Source of the DNA: Belliella alkalica
GTDB lineage: Bacteria > Bacteroidota > Bacteroidia > Cytophagales > Cyclobacteriaceae
Length of the DNA stretch: 64,000 bases
Reading direction: 5' to 3'
Assembly: GCF_022549785.1 (NCBI RefSeq)
Contig: NZ_JAKZGO010000016.1
Location: forward strand, 1-64,000
Part shown: positions 37,398 through 46,472 of the stretch, piece by piece
Layout: each line of letters starts with the position of its first letter
How positions within the stretch are numbered: position 1 is the stretch's first letter
The notes under the pieces: model-generated
What the model was told of the DNA's origin: nothing
Databases searched by the model: none
The model's input: the letters and a program-made list of their open reading frames with translations, nothing else
Translations under genes and position numbers: made by a program

Positions 37398-37754
37398 CTA
37401 CCTCAGTCCATTGATGACATTAAGGAGGTCATCTGGATTGATAGGCTTGGAGACAAATGCATCAGCTCCTTTTTCTATCGCCTCTGTTGCGATATCTTGA
37501 TCTCCATACCTGGTGATCAACACTACTTTGGATCCTTGGTTTATGGATTTTAATTTTTCCAAAATATCTATTCCGTTCATATCAGGTAGCCTGTAATCGA
37601 GAATGGCAAATCCAAAATCATTCAATTCCATCAATTCTAATGCGTCACGACCATTTTGAGCATCCATGACTTGGAAATTGTTTTTGGATAAGAATCTGGT
37701 GAGGAGTTTACAAAAGACAACATCATCTTCGACTATTAATATTTTATTACTCAT
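37398..37754 (-). CDS. Single-domain response regulator (receiver only)
   Basis: 118 residues, all receiver: E9-D10-D11 (LIVEDD), phospho-acceptor D53 in AILDYRLPDMNG, T/S-type switch LITRYGDQ, K103 in VSKPINPDDL. No output domain. The ATG overlaps the TGA of the ATP-grasp-like gene by 4 bp (ATGA), so translation is coupled. It resembles the receiver of the NtrC-type protein at 33191. It may regulate the ATP-grasp-like enzyme directly or be a phosphate sink or relay for the hybrid kinase nearby. Confidence 0.92.
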   Translation of the reverse strand: MSNKILIVEDDVVFCKLLTRFLSKNNFQVMDAQNGRDALELMELNDFGFAILDYRLPDMNGIDILEKLKSINQGSKVVLITRYGDQDIATEAIEKGADAFVSKPINPDDLLNVINGLR

Positions 37755-39163
37755 GATTTTTGGATTGAGGTTGTAAAATTACTTATAGATTCTCTTTGAC
37801 CAAATGTTTGTATTGCATTTTGATCAATGGCATATACGGCCATGGTACTTTGCACAAATCCTTTGATCAGTTCATCGACGCCAAGTCCGAGCTGACCGAA
37901 ATTCCTGACATCAAACAACATCAGTCTCTCATCGGCATAAGACCAGCCATCTTCTCCCTTGACAGAAAGGTTTGTACCATATACTTCCCATGAATTCATA
38001 TCCTCAGGTAACTCCTTATTCAATGGGAATCTCGACTTTCTTGAATACACAGCCAGTGGTCGCATTCCTTCTTCAGTAGCATGCATCATCAGACGTAAGT
38101 CAAATGCAAAGCTTCTTCCTTTGCTGTCTGGAATGGTACCAACATGATACCAAGATTTGTTTGGATCAAGACCTTTGCTATAGTTACTATGAATCAATTG
38201 CTGCACTAAATATTCATCATTTGGATCAATTTCAGATTTCGCATGTTCCAGTTCTTTTTTACTGACGATTGTATATACGCCTTGGCCTGCATTGGAATCG
38301 GGAACTTTGATTACCATACTCCCCCCCAAAAGGTCGAAGTGATGATCCAATTCAGAATATTTCACTTTTCTATAGGTATCTGGGGTAAATATACTAATAC
38401 CTTTATCATTAAATTCTTCATTGAATCGATCATAGGCGGCACTCGCGACTTCCTTGTTTCTGCCACCAGCCAAACATGCTTCAATTGGATTCAAAAGAAG
38501 GGTTTTCGGATTTTCAGGTATTCTTGTCCATGGTTCCTGGGTTACATACCTGAAGGCCGCTCTTATTTCTACCCATTTTTCCTCTTCATTTCGGACATAC
38601 ATTTTCCCTTCGTCAAATTTGACTGGTGGATCTTGATCGTCTTTGTCAAACTTTGCCAAGAAAACATCCTCTCCAAAAACATCTGCTACAGTGGCAGCAT
38701 AACCGATATTTTCCATCGGGTTTTTATCATAGATTACCGCAAGTGAACCTTTTTCAGGATAGGCATCTACCATTGGTTTAAAGGTCTTTTCTATCAGTCG
38801 CTTATATCCACCTTGCTCTACGTTTAGATCAAGTAGTGGCATGGATTTTTGACCAGATGGACAGCTATTAGTTTCAATTACTGTTAATTTTCTGTTCCCT
38901 TCGTGGTTAGTGACATGCATCAAGTCTGTTCCTGCCCATCTGAAATATTGAGGCTGATAGCTCATGATTTTTTTGATTGTATCAGGATCACTTTGCGGAT
39001 GAAGTCTGTGATAGCGCTCCACCATCTGCTCGTGCGTAAGATTCAAAAAGTAGGAAACCAATGGATGTATGTTTGAATTCAAAACTCTAGGATACCAATG
39101 ATCCGTAGGTTCAAAATCCCCTGGTTCTACTAAGTGGACGTTTTTCGAAATTGATAATTTCAT
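37751..39163 (-). CDS. ATP-grasp-like protein, uncharacterised
   Basis: 470 residues, no signal peptide. I do not recognise a named family. Features suggest an ATP-grasp fold: LTVIETNSCPSGQKSMPL (94-111) resembles the E-x-N acid loop of glutathionylspermidine-synthase-like or circularly permuted ATP-grasp enzymes; SMVIKVPDSNAGQGVYTI (282-299) looks like the lysine strand and flexible glycine loop that holds ATP; EYLVQQLIHSN (317-327) fits the adenine-clamp strand; AFDLRLMMHA (353-362) fits the D-x-R metal strand. A ligase acting on a carboxylate is inferred; the substrate is unknown. It is the middle gene of a TauE/ATP-grasp/receiver operon. Confidence 0.6.
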   Translation of the reverse strand: MKLSISKNVHLVEPGDFEPTDHWYPRVLNSNIHPLVSYFLNLTHEQMVERYHRLHPQSDPDTIKKIMSYQPQYFRWAGTDLMHVTNHEGNRKLTVIETNSCPSGQKSMPLLDLNVEQGGYKRLIEKTFKPMVDAYPEKGSLAVIYDKNPMENIGYAATVADVFGEDVFLAKFDKDDQDPPVKFDEGKMYVRNEEEKWVEIRAAFRYVTQEPWTRIPENPKTLLLNPIEACLAGGRNKEVASAAYDRFNEEFNDKGISIFTPDTYRKVKYSELDHHFDLLGGSMVIKVPDSNAGQGVYTIVSKKELEHAKSEIDPNDEYLVQQLIHSNYSKGLDPNKSWYHVGTIPDSKGRSFAFDLRLMMHATEEGMRPLAVYSRKSRFPLNKELPEDMNSWEVYGTNLSVKGEDGWSYADERLMLFDVRNFGQLGLGVDELIKGFVQSTMAVYAIDQNAIQTFGQRESISNFTTSIQKS

Positions 39164-39190
39164 ATAATTTATTTTAATGAATTTTAATAC

Positions 39191-39946
39191 TTAAGATTGA
39201 TAATTTTGGAATATTCCCTCTACAATATCCCAGTTTTTCCATAGCATCAGTATGCCACTAAGTACCATACTGGCCACTACGATTTGTCTGAAGAAATTTT
39301 CTGAAATTTTGGCCAAGATCAATTTTCCAAAATAGACAGCTACCATTGAGGTAACTCCGATAAGTACTCCGAATTTGAGTACTTCTCCCGTTACATACCC
39401 ATAGTATGCATAACTGATGATTTTGGTAGTGTGTAGTAAGATTGCATTGGCAGCCCTTGTTCCCAAAAGTGATTCTTTACTGATCCCATAATTGAGGTAA
39501 GCAGAGTTCATCAAAGGTCCCACACCGCCAATAAGTCCTGAAAGAAAAGCTACTACAAGCCCCATAGGTGCAAAATGCCAAGCTTTTATTTTGAATTTGC
39601 TTTCCTTCTTTTTCTTAAATTGGAAGACTGTAGAAACCAAAAGCAATCCAATCAAAATCTGAAGGTAGTCGCTTGACATGCTTGCAAATAACATTGCTCC
39701 AAGAATTGAACCGACTATGGTGGATGGGAAAAGCCAAGTGAATAGCTTCCAATCTATATCTTTCCAAAAGAGTGCTACCTTAGAAGTACTACTCAATCCA
39801 ATACTAATAGCCATCACTGGGGCAACTGCCTTCACTCCAACCACTACAGCTACTAAAGGCATTAATAACAAACTTGCTCCGCCGCCTGTTAGGGTACTCA
39901 AAATAAAAACTACGAAAGCGCCGATAAGCACAAGAATCAATTGCAT
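39191..39946 (-). CDS. TauE/SafE family sulfite/organosulfonate exporter-like permease
   Basis: 251 residues from ATG 39946, chosen over an upstream start because it opens directly with the first membrane helix (MQLILVLIGAFVVFILSTL). Two repeats of the family are visible: TGGGASLLLMPLVAVV near residue 20 and SGLIGGVGPLMNSAYL near 145, each with the glycine motif. About eight membrane spans. Members move sulfite, sulfoacetate or related anions. It is first in an operon, 27 bp before the ATP-grasp-like gene, so the ligase substrate might be a sulfonate or other transported anion. Confidence 0.88.
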   Translation of the reverse strand: MQLILVLIGAFVVFILSTLTGGGASLLLMPLVAVVVGVKAVAPVMAISIGLSSTSKVALFWKDIDWKLFTWLFPSTIVGSILGAMLFASMSSDYLQILIGLLLVSTVFQFKKKKESKFKIKAWHFAPMGLVVAFLSGLIGGVGPLMNSAYLNYGISKESLLGTRAANAILLHTTKIISYAYYGYVTGEVLKFGVLIGVTSMVAVYFGKLILAKISENFFRQIVVASMVLSGILMLWKNWDIVEGIFQNYQS

Positions 39947-40152
39947 AAATAAATCTTTTGTTGTCTTTTTACAGTTGAATGTCAATTGAAGTGTCTAATT
40001 GACCTCACTGTTTTACCATTTGCCACAACAAAAGAAAATTTCGTACCAGTTTTATGTAAAATTTTACTTTTTATTTAGATAATTTGTTTGATTAATTGTA
40101 GAATTTTACCCCATTTTGTAGAATTAAGTGTAAAAATTAAAATATAAAGATT

Positions 40153-41205
40153 ATGAATGTTGATGTGTCCTTATTGAAACAAATCTGTGAAATAGCTGGA
40201 GCTCCTGGCTTTGAGAAAAGAGTGAGGGATTTGATTGTTGAAATTGTCACTCCGATAGTGGATGAGGTGATATTGGACAATATGGGGAATATTATCGCTG
40301 TTAAAAAATCTAAAAAAAATCCTGACTCGAAAAAAATCATGGTTGCTGCACACATGGATGAGATTGGATTTATAGTAACTCATATTGATGACAATGGATT
40401 TGTTAGATTCCATACACTTGGAGGATTCGATCCCAAGACACTTACAGCGCAGCGAGTGATTATTCATGGCAGCAAAGATTTGGTTGGCGTAATGGGCTCG
40501 AAGCCAATCCACGTAATGTCTCCCGAAGAAAAAACAAAGCTTCCTAAGACTACTGATTTCTTCATTGATTTGGGAATGAGTAAAGAAGAGGTTAAGAAAT
40601 TTGTGTCGATAGGTGATCCAATCACCAGAGACCGTGAATTGATCGAAATGGGAGATTGTGTCAATTGTAAATCTATAGACAACCGTGTTGCCGTTTATAT
40701 ATTGATCGAAACGCTAAAAACACTAGAAGATCCTGCTTATGATCTTTATGCGACATTCACTGTGCAAGAGGAAGTAGGACTTCGTGGAGCAAATGTAGCA
40801 GCACATAGGATTAATCCTGATTTTGGGATTGCATTGGATACCACGATTGCATTTGACGTTCCGGGAGCTCAAGCTCACGAAAAAGTTACAGAATTAGGAA
40901 AAGGTACAGCCATCAAAATCATGGATGCAATGACCATCTGCGATTATAGAATGGTTGATTTCATGAAAAAAACAGCTGAAAAGCATCAGATCAAATGGCA
41001 ACCAGAAATTCTGACTGCTGGTGGAACAGATACAGCAGGTGTTCAAAGAATGGGGAAACAAGGAGCTATTGCAGGTGCGATTTCTATTCCAACAAGACAT
41101 TTGCATCAAGTGATAGAAATGGCCCATAAAGAAGATATCGCAAACAGTGTTCTATTGCTAAATGCTTGTCTAGAATCAATTGATCAATATGACTGGAAGC
41201 ATTAA
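40153..41205 (+). CDS. M42 family metallopeptidase (glutamyl aminopeptidase/endoglucanase type)
   Basis: 350 residues, usual length. Metal ligands and catalytic residues fit the M42 pattern: AAHMDEIGFIV (H, D), CVNCKSIDNRVAVYILIE, TVQEEVGLRGANVAAHRI (catalytic EE), IALDTTIAFD, and late SIPTRHLHQVIEMAHKED (H). Cytoplasmic tetrahedral aminopeptidase that trims peptides. Single gene ending before a strong terminator at 41344. Confidence 0.94.
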   Translation: MNVDVSLLKQICEIAGAPGFEKRVRDLIVEIVTPIVDEVILDNMGNIIAVKKSKKNPDSKKIMVAAHMDEIGFIVTHIDDNGFVRFHTLGGFDPKTLTAQRVIIHGSKDLVGVMGSKPIHVMSPEEKTKLPKTTDFFIDLGMSKEEVKKFVSIGDPITRDRELIEMGDCVNCKSIDNRVAVYILIETLKTLEDPAYDLYATFTVQEEVGLRGANVAAHRINPDFGIALDTTIAFDVPGAQAHEKVTELGKGTAIKIMDAMTICDYRMVDFMKKTAEKHQIKWQPEILTAGGTDTAGVQRMGKQGAIAGAISIPTRHLHQVIEMAHKEDIANSVLLLNACLESIDQYDWKH

Positions 41206-41343
41206 TTGATTAGTTTTTTTTCTTATCTGAAATATTTCCAGAATCTTAATCAAATTATTGGTTTTAGTAGATGGTTATTATTTGTTGAATATTAATTAGT
41301 GATTCAAAAGGTATAGGAATCTGAATTCTGTTTCCTAATCACA

Positions 41344-41381
41344 AAAAAGCCTGCCCAGATCAAAATATGGGCAGGCTTTTT
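41344..41381. terminator. Bidirectional intrinsic terminator
   Basis: A 13-bp perfect stem (41344-41356 with 41369-41381) and 12-nt loop, A-rich before and T-rich after, between the convergent M42 peptidase and DUF2911 genes. Confidence 0.88.
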
Positions 41382-41397
41382 ATTATGTTCCAATTCT

Positions 41398-42003
41398 TTA
41401 GAAAGCTCCTTTGAAGCCTTCCATTTTCTGATCTACTTGTGTGTCCACCATGAAAGAAACTTGATAGTTTTCCCATGACATGGTGATTTTTGCGATTTTG
41501 TTGTTTTCAGCTGAGATGGTGTACATCAGTCTTTCCTGAGGAGAATCCACTTTGGTAGTTGAGGCTTTGAAAGAAACCAAATCATCTTTAGCGAGTGTTT
41601 CTTCATCAATTTTCCCATCTTTCATGTAGGCAAATACAGAATTTCCTTTGCTGTTGATATGAACAGTCCAGTCACCAGATTCAGCAGGAGTCATATAAAT
41701 GGCATATTTACCAGGTCTTAGATTTTTTCCTCCCACGCTTACAGCAGTACTGAATTCTATCATTGTAGTTGCATTTGCACCAGCCCTCCAAGTTGTCCCA
41801 AATTTTTCGATTTCACCAAATATCTTTCTTCCCTTCACGGCAGGAGAGGAGTAGTCTATGCTGATTTTGGTGAAGCCTACATTTTGTGATACAAATGCTG
41901 CTGGGCTAGGTGCAGGAGCTTGCATTTGTGCAAATGCTTTTTCATTTCCAACGAAAAAGAACACTAAAGTAAGTGTGGTAAATAATAGTCCAATTTTTTT
42001 CAT
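41398..42003 (-). CDS. DUF2911 family exported protein
   Basis: 201 residues with signal peptide (LLFTTLTLVFFFVGNEKAFA). The family signature is clear: FVSQNVGFTKISIDYSSPAV, GRKIFGEIEKFGTTWRAGAN, TTMIEFSTAV and LRPGKYAIYM. DUF2911 proteins are periplasmic and widely distributed in Bacteroidetes; no function is known. Transcribed alone. Its start is 154 bp from the divergent reductase gene. Confidence 0.92.
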   Translation of the reverse strand: MKKIGLLFTTLTLVFFFVGNEKAFAQMQAPAPSPAAFVSQNVGFTKISIDYSSPAVKGRKIFGEIEKFGTTWRAGANATTMIEFSTAVSVGGKNLRPGKYAIYMTPAESGDWTVHINSKGNSVFAYMKDGKIDEETLAKDDLVSFKASTTKVDSPQERLMYTISAENNKIAKITMSWENYQVSFMVDTQVDQKMEGFKGAF

Positions 42004-42157
42004 AATAGGTTGATTGTTTTTTGATTTTAAGTAAAACGAAAATATAACTTCAAAATTAAAGTCTTGTTTACAATTTGATGAGTTTCATCCCGAAATTTGT
42101 AAAAATGAATAGTTTTTGTGGTTTTTATTATTGTACATAAATCAAAAATTTAATTTT

Positions 42158-42823
42158 ATGAGCTATACAGTAAAAATCACAGAAATATATTCTTTGACGC
42201 ATGACGTTAAAAAGTTTAAAACAGAAAAGCCACAGGAATACAAATTTAAACCTGGACAAGCTACAGAAGTAGCAATCAACAAGGATGGCTGGAGAGATGA
42301 AAAAAGGCCTTTTACATTTACATCATTGCCTGATGATGATTATCTTGAATTTGTCATCAAGTCTTATAGAAATCATGAAGGAGTCACCAAGCAAATCGAG
42401 GATTTGGTAAAAGGGGATGAATTGATAATAGATGATTCTTGGGGTGCGATCGAGTATAAAGGGAAAGGTGTTTTTATAGCAGGAGGTGCCGGAATAACTC
42501 CCTTTATCAGTATAATTAAAAATCTAAAGGCTTCAGGAGAACTTGCTGATAATAAATTGATTTTTGCCAATAAAACCGGTAAGGATGTGATCATGGAGTC
42601 CTATTTTCATGAAATACTTGGAGAGAATTTTATCTCTATTCTGGACGGAGAAAAGCTTGATGGTCATGCGTATGGAAGGGTAAACATGGATTTTCTCAAA
42701 GAAAAGCTGAATGATTTTTCCCAGAAATTCTACGTTTGTGGACCGCCAAAGATGGTAGAAGGAGTGAGTGAAATTTTAGAAAAACTCGGTGCTGACCCTG
42801 ATGGAATTACCTTTGAAGAGTAA
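42158..42823 (+). CDS. Ferredoxin reductase-like FAD/NAD(P)H oxidoreductase
   Basis: 221 residues from ATG 42158. FAD-binding barrel: VKKFKTEKPQEYKFKPGQAT, then RPFTFTSLPDD (the R-x-x-S/T-like FAD loop). NAD(P) domain: GVFIAGGAGITPFISII (Rossmann glycine loop) and FYVCGPPKMVEGV. No 2Fe-2S domain is attached, so it needs a separate electron partner. Similar proteins are annotated as flavodoxin reductases. Single gene with a hairpin terminator at 42822. Confidence 0.9.
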   Translation: MSYTVKITEIYSLTHDVKKFKTEKPQEYKFKPGQATEVAINKDGWRDEKRPFTFTSLPDDDYLEFVIKSYRNHEGVTKQIEDLVKGDELIIDDSWGAIEYKGKGVFIAGGAGITPFISIIKNLKASGELADNKLIFANKTGKDVIMESYFHEILGENFISILDGEKLDGHAYGRVNMDFLKEKLNDFSQKFYVCGPPKMVEGVSEILEKLGADPDGITFEE

Positions 42824-42856
42824 TCGAAGAGTGAGATTGATTCTCACTCTTCGATT
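42822..42856. terminator. Bidirectional intrinsic terminator
   Basis: A 15-bp stem (42822-42836 with 42842-42856) and 5-nt loop begins inside the stop codon of the reductase gene and runs into a T tract; it also serves the convergent TonB receptor gene. Confidence 0.88.
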
Positions 42857-42867
42857 TTTTTCATTTC

Positions 42868-45222
42868 CTAAAAGTTATATCTGGCACTGATTAAAGCAAT
42901 TCTGGTTTCTCTTTTGGAATAAAAAGATTGCGAAAAAGTATTGGTCAAACTATTTCCCGCGAAACGTCTTGTATCAAAAATATCCCTAATGCTCAGTGCA
43001 AGACTCCCTTTTTTATCAAAAAAGCTTTTTTGAATATTGGCATCTAAGAAATACTGGGAGAGATCTCTTCCCTGTGCTTCTATTTCTGGAGAATCATAAT
43101 TGAAAACAAATTGCAAGCTAATATCAAGTGGTAATTTAAAATCAGAATTGATTTTTGTATTCCAAGCAAAACCACTATTTACAAATTCTTCACCCAAATT
43201 TGAGCCATCTACACTTATATTGAAGCCAGTCAAACTGCCGCTGACATTCCACCAAGGAGCAATTTCGACCAAACCGATCAATTCCACTCCATAAGATTCA
43301 CCTGTATTCAAATTCTCCGGCTGAGAAAAGGATATTCCATCTTCAATTACGGTAATGAAATCCAATAAACCACTGACCTGTCTGTAGAAGAAATTGGTTG
43401 TCAAACTCGCTTTTTTCAACTCCATAATATGACCCAATTCCAAGGAATGAATCATTTCTGGCTGCAGAAATGGATTACCTCTTCTTACATTGAGGGAATC
43501 GGTAATATCAGGGAAAGGGTTTAGTCTCCAAGCAGTAGGTCTATCGATTCGTCTACTGTAAGTAAACTTTATTTGTTGGGCTTCATTGAATTTGTACAAT
43601 GTCTGAAGACTTGGGAACAAATTGAAGTATTCTTGGGTATTTCGCTCATCAGTATTATATAGGTAAGTATCAACTGTAGTATATTCTCCTCTCAATCCTG
43701 CGGTAATATCGATTTTGTCGCTTGATTTGCTCAGCACAAAGTATCCTGCATGGATTCTGTCTTTGTAGTCGAACCTATTGCTGATGTTTGGATCATTTAC
43801 AAAATCCTGAAATCCCTCTTCAAACCTCGAGTAATCATAATCATTGTCAAAATTTCTCAAGTTGGATTTTGCACCTATCTCTAACTTCAGTTTGTTGGAA
43901 AATGGATGTATATAATCTGCCTGAATGATGGTATTATACCTTTTTTCATCTGTAAATGCACGTTCTTGACCATTGAGGTTTTCTGGATTAGGACTAGATG
44001 CATTTCTGAATATTTCTATGTTTTGGGTTTTGAATTGATTGACATAGGAATTACTCACAATAAATTTAAACGACCTCTCTTTGTCATCAAATGACCTTTC
44101 ATAGATCAATGAATTTTCAAGTCCATCGTCAGTTTCGTTTTCATTGTTTCTTCTGACATATTCAAGTACCAAATCATCTGAATCAATTGTCGCCAACCTT
44201 GAATAGAGGGTATTTATTTGCTTGTCTAGACTCGTGCTGAATACACCTTCATAGCTTATGGTGTTTTTGCCAAAGTAATAATCAGCGCCATAATTGAAGG
44301 TATGTCCAGTGTTTTCATTTCGATTTCCTGTTTCTTGATTAAGCCTCTCTCCATCACCAAAAATCTCCCTTTCGATCCTTCGAGTCCCAACATCTCTCCA
44401 TCTTCTCAAATTATAGCCGGCATAGACGTTGTAATTGACGGTTCTATGATTGAATCTTGCTCCAGTATTCATTCTCCCTCTTGTACCATAGGTGAATTCT
44501 ACACCACCATTAGTTCCCAAATCATCTCCTTTTTTTAATATAATATCAATGATGCCACCTTCAGCTTCTGCATCATATCGAGCATTTGGGTTGTTGATGA
44601 TCCTTATTTGTTCGATAGCACTTGCAGGAATCTGATCTAGATTTTGTGTCAAAGAAGAATTTCTTCCATTTATCAAGACATTGGTTCCAGTGCTACCTCT
44701 GAGCGAGATACCACCATCATCTCCAACCCTTACCGAAGGAGTATTCCGGAGAATATCTAGTAGTGTCCCTCCAATATTTGATAAATTTTGTCCAGGGTTG
44801 ATTGTGATGCCTTCTACATTTGTACGCATTAGGATTTTGCTAGACTGTACCGTTACTTCTTCCAAGTTTTCGCCTTCGTTCACAAATTCAATTTTATCGA
44901 GATTTAAATTTCTGTCAATATTTAAATTCTCTCTTTCAAACTGTTGGTATCCAATCAGGTAGAGTCTAAGATTGTAAGTTCCTGCTTGTACATCTAAAGA
45001 AAAGGCCCCATCAAAATTTGTATCTGTATATGCAATCGGGCTTTCTGCTTTAAGCGAAAATACTGCGACTTGTACAAATGGAACTGGTTCTTTGGTTTCA
45101 GAATCAATCACAGTGCCTGTTACTTTATACTCTTTTGCCTGATTTTGGGCATAAATTGAACACTGTGATCCAAAAAAAATCAAAAATACTTTGATCAAAA
45201 ATATACATTTGAGGATTTTCAT
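42868..45222 (-). CDS. TonB-dependent receptor-like outer-membrane protein (CarboxypepD_reg-like plus barrel)
   Basis: 784 residues from ATG 45222, chosen because it gives a signal peptide (IFLIKVFLIFFGSQCSIYAQ); the longer frame has no ATG-led signal. An N-terminal carboxypeptidase-regulatory-like fold follows (VTGTVIDSETKEPVPFVQVA), then a plug domain (LDILRNTPSVRVGDDGGISL, VLINGRNSSLTQNLDQI) and a 22-strand-type barrel to the C-terminal Phe. No SusD partner is nearby, so the substrate is open; the family also includes FecA-like siderophore and peptide receptors. Single gene ending at a shared terminator. Confidence 0.88.
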   Translation of the reverse strand: MKILKCIFLIKVFLIFFGSQCSIYAQNQAKEYKVTGTVIDSETKEPVPFVQVAVFSLKAESPIAYTDTNFDGAFSLDVQAGTYNLRLYLIGYQQFERENLNIDRNLNLDKIEFVNEGENLEEVTVQSSKILMRTNVEGITINPGQNLSNIGGTLLDILRNTPSVRVGDDGGISLRGSTGTNVLINGRNSSLTQNLDQIPASAIEQIRIINNPNARYDAEAEGGIIDIILKKGDDLGTNGGVEFTYGTRGRMNTGARFNHRTVNYNVYAGYNLRRWRDVGTRRIEREIFGDGERLNQETGNRNENTGHTFNYGADYYFGKNTISYEGVFSTSLDKQINTLYSRLATIDSDDLVLEYVRRNNENETDDGLENSLIYERSFDDKERSFKFIVSNSYVNQFKTQNIEIFRNASSPNPENLNGQERAFTDEKRYNTIIQADYIHPFSNKLKLEIGAKSNLRNFDNDYDYSRFEEGFQDFVNDPNISNRFDYKDRIHAGYFVLSKSSDKIDITAGLRGEYTTVDTYLYNTDERNTQEYFNLFPSLQTLYKFNEAQQIKFTYSRRIDRPTAWRLNPFPDITDSLNVRRGNPFLQPEMIHSLELGHIMELKKASLTTNFFYRQVSGLLDFITVIEDGISFSQPENLNTGESYGVELIGLVEIAPWWNVSGSLTGFNISVDGSNLGEEFVNSGFAWNTKINSDFKLPLDISLQFVFNYDSPEIEAQGRDLSQYFLDANIQKSFFDKKGSLALSIRDIFDTRRFAGNSLTNTFSQSFYSKRETRIALISARYNF

Positions 45223-45392
45223 TGTAGAGCTATGGAGCTTGATTTTATTTTTGGAACTCCAAATATGGAAAGCCAAATTCCACAGATTAAGTTTAATAAA
45301 ATGTGGAAAAAGTGATAAGTGGTTATTTTGTTTTTTAGTTTTCGAAAATTTCTTGTCTCCTAAATGAGAAAGGAGGAAAATCCATGATAAAT

Positions 45393-45599
45393 TTATTCCT
45401 CTACAAATTCTAAAATGTCTCCAGGCTGACATTCCAAAGCCTTGCAAATCGCTTCCAAGGTGTTGAAGCGAATTGCTTTTGCTTTTCCGGTTTTGAGAAT
45501 TGAAAGATTGGAAAGTGTGATTTCTACCTTTTCCGAAAGTTCATTCAATGACATTTTTCTTTTGGCCATCATCACGTCCAAGTTTACAATAATTGGCAT
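45393..45599 (-). CDS. Short XRE/Cro-type regulator (YozG-like)
   Basis: 68 residues: essentially one HTH domain, KMSLNELSEKVEITLSNLSI with the recognition helix, then RFNTLEAICKALECQPGDIL, the ending typical of YozG-type regulators. It follows the DUF2975 gene by 3 bp; this two-gene unit is recurrent in Firmicutes and Bacteroidetes. It probably represses its own operon through the twin palindromes at 46183-46217. Confidence 0.88.
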   Translation of the reverse strand: MPIIVNLDVMMAKRKMSLNELSEKVEITLSNLSILKTGKAKAIRFNTLEAICKALECQPGDILEFVEE

Positions 45600-45602
45600 A
45601 GG

Positions 45603-46151
45603 TCAAATAGTTAGTTCGTTTTCAGATTGGATTTCAAGTCCTCTTTTGAAAACCCTTGCAATCGCATATATGATGATCCCCATAAATAGGAATTCGAAAG
45701 ATCCTCCAGAAAACTCACCCAATCCGTTCAGCTCAAATCCTTTTTTAGAAAGCCATTTGAAATGGGCAGTGGTTAAAATGATCAAAAAGGCAACCTGAAT
45801 GCTTGTTTCACCGATTTTGGAAATTAATTTGTAAATCTCCTTGCTGAAAGGGTTCATCAAATCGATTTTCAAGAAAATTCTTATCATTATATAAAAAATA
45901 TAGGCCTTCAACGCCGTGATTGCTACGATCAAAGATAGGACACTGATGTAATACCATAGATTTTGTTGCATCAATTCATAAAGATTTAATCCTTGATAAA
46001 GATTCTGTGCTACAACAGGGTTAAAGATACTCAATATTGAGGTAAACAATAGTGCTCCGACTTTAATACAAAGTCCGATAAAAATAGACCAAATCACAAT
46101 AGTTAGTAGCATTAGTCCAGTTTGGGTTTCCCATTTTTTCTTCCATTCCAT
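45603..46151 (-). CDS. DUF2975 membrane protein
   Basis: 182 residues from ATG 46151, taken because it begins MEWKKKWETQTGLMLLTIVI, directly before the first span; the open frame upstream would add 18 residues running through the operator. Four membrane helices are visible (about 13-35, 65-90, 110-135 and 150-170). DUF2975 proteins have no known role but pair with short XRE regulators, as here. First gene of the operon. Confidence 0.85.
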   Translation of the reverse strand: MEWKKKWETQTGLMLLTIVIWSIFIGLCIKVGALLFTSILSIFNPVVAQNLYQGLNLYELMQQNLWYYISVLSLIVAITALKAYIFYIMIRIFLKIDLMNPFSKEIYKLISKIGETSIQVAFLIILTTAHFKWLSKKGFELNGLGEFSGGSFEFLFMGIIIYAIARVFKRGLEIQSENELTI

Positions 46152-46472
46152 AGTTTTGATATTTTTGTATGCATCAAAGTTTAATAAATATTTATTGATA
46201 AACAATAAATATTTATTATTTATTTAAAAATTATTTGATAGTGTGATTGACATGATAGGGTTTTTCGCTTAATCCAAATCAAGTTTCAAGTCATCCTTGA
46301 TCGTGTAAATAAATAAAACTGGATTTTATCAGTCCAATATTAAATTGATTCTTATTGTTATAGTTTTTAATTAATATAATAATTTTGTAATTTTTTATGA
46401 TAATTACATAACGAAAATGATGTAGTTCATCACCACCTTTGTTCATATCGGAGCTACAATTATTTATTTAAG
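46152..46472. other. Regulatory gap with twin palindromes
   Basis: 321 bases between the divergent DUF2975 and 39-residue genes. Apart from the two palindromes at 46183-46217 it is AT-rich with no recognised feature. Confidence 0.5.
46183..46217. promoter_or_regulatory. Twin 14-bp palindromic operators
   Basis: AATAAATATTTATT occurs twice (46183-46196 and 46204-46217), starts 21 bp apart, which is two helical turns and would place two dimers on one face of the DNA. The pair lies 32-66 bp upstream of the DUF2975 start. It is the likely binding site of the co-encoded XRE protein; AT-richness of the region makes chance a minor alternative. Confidence 0.6.
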
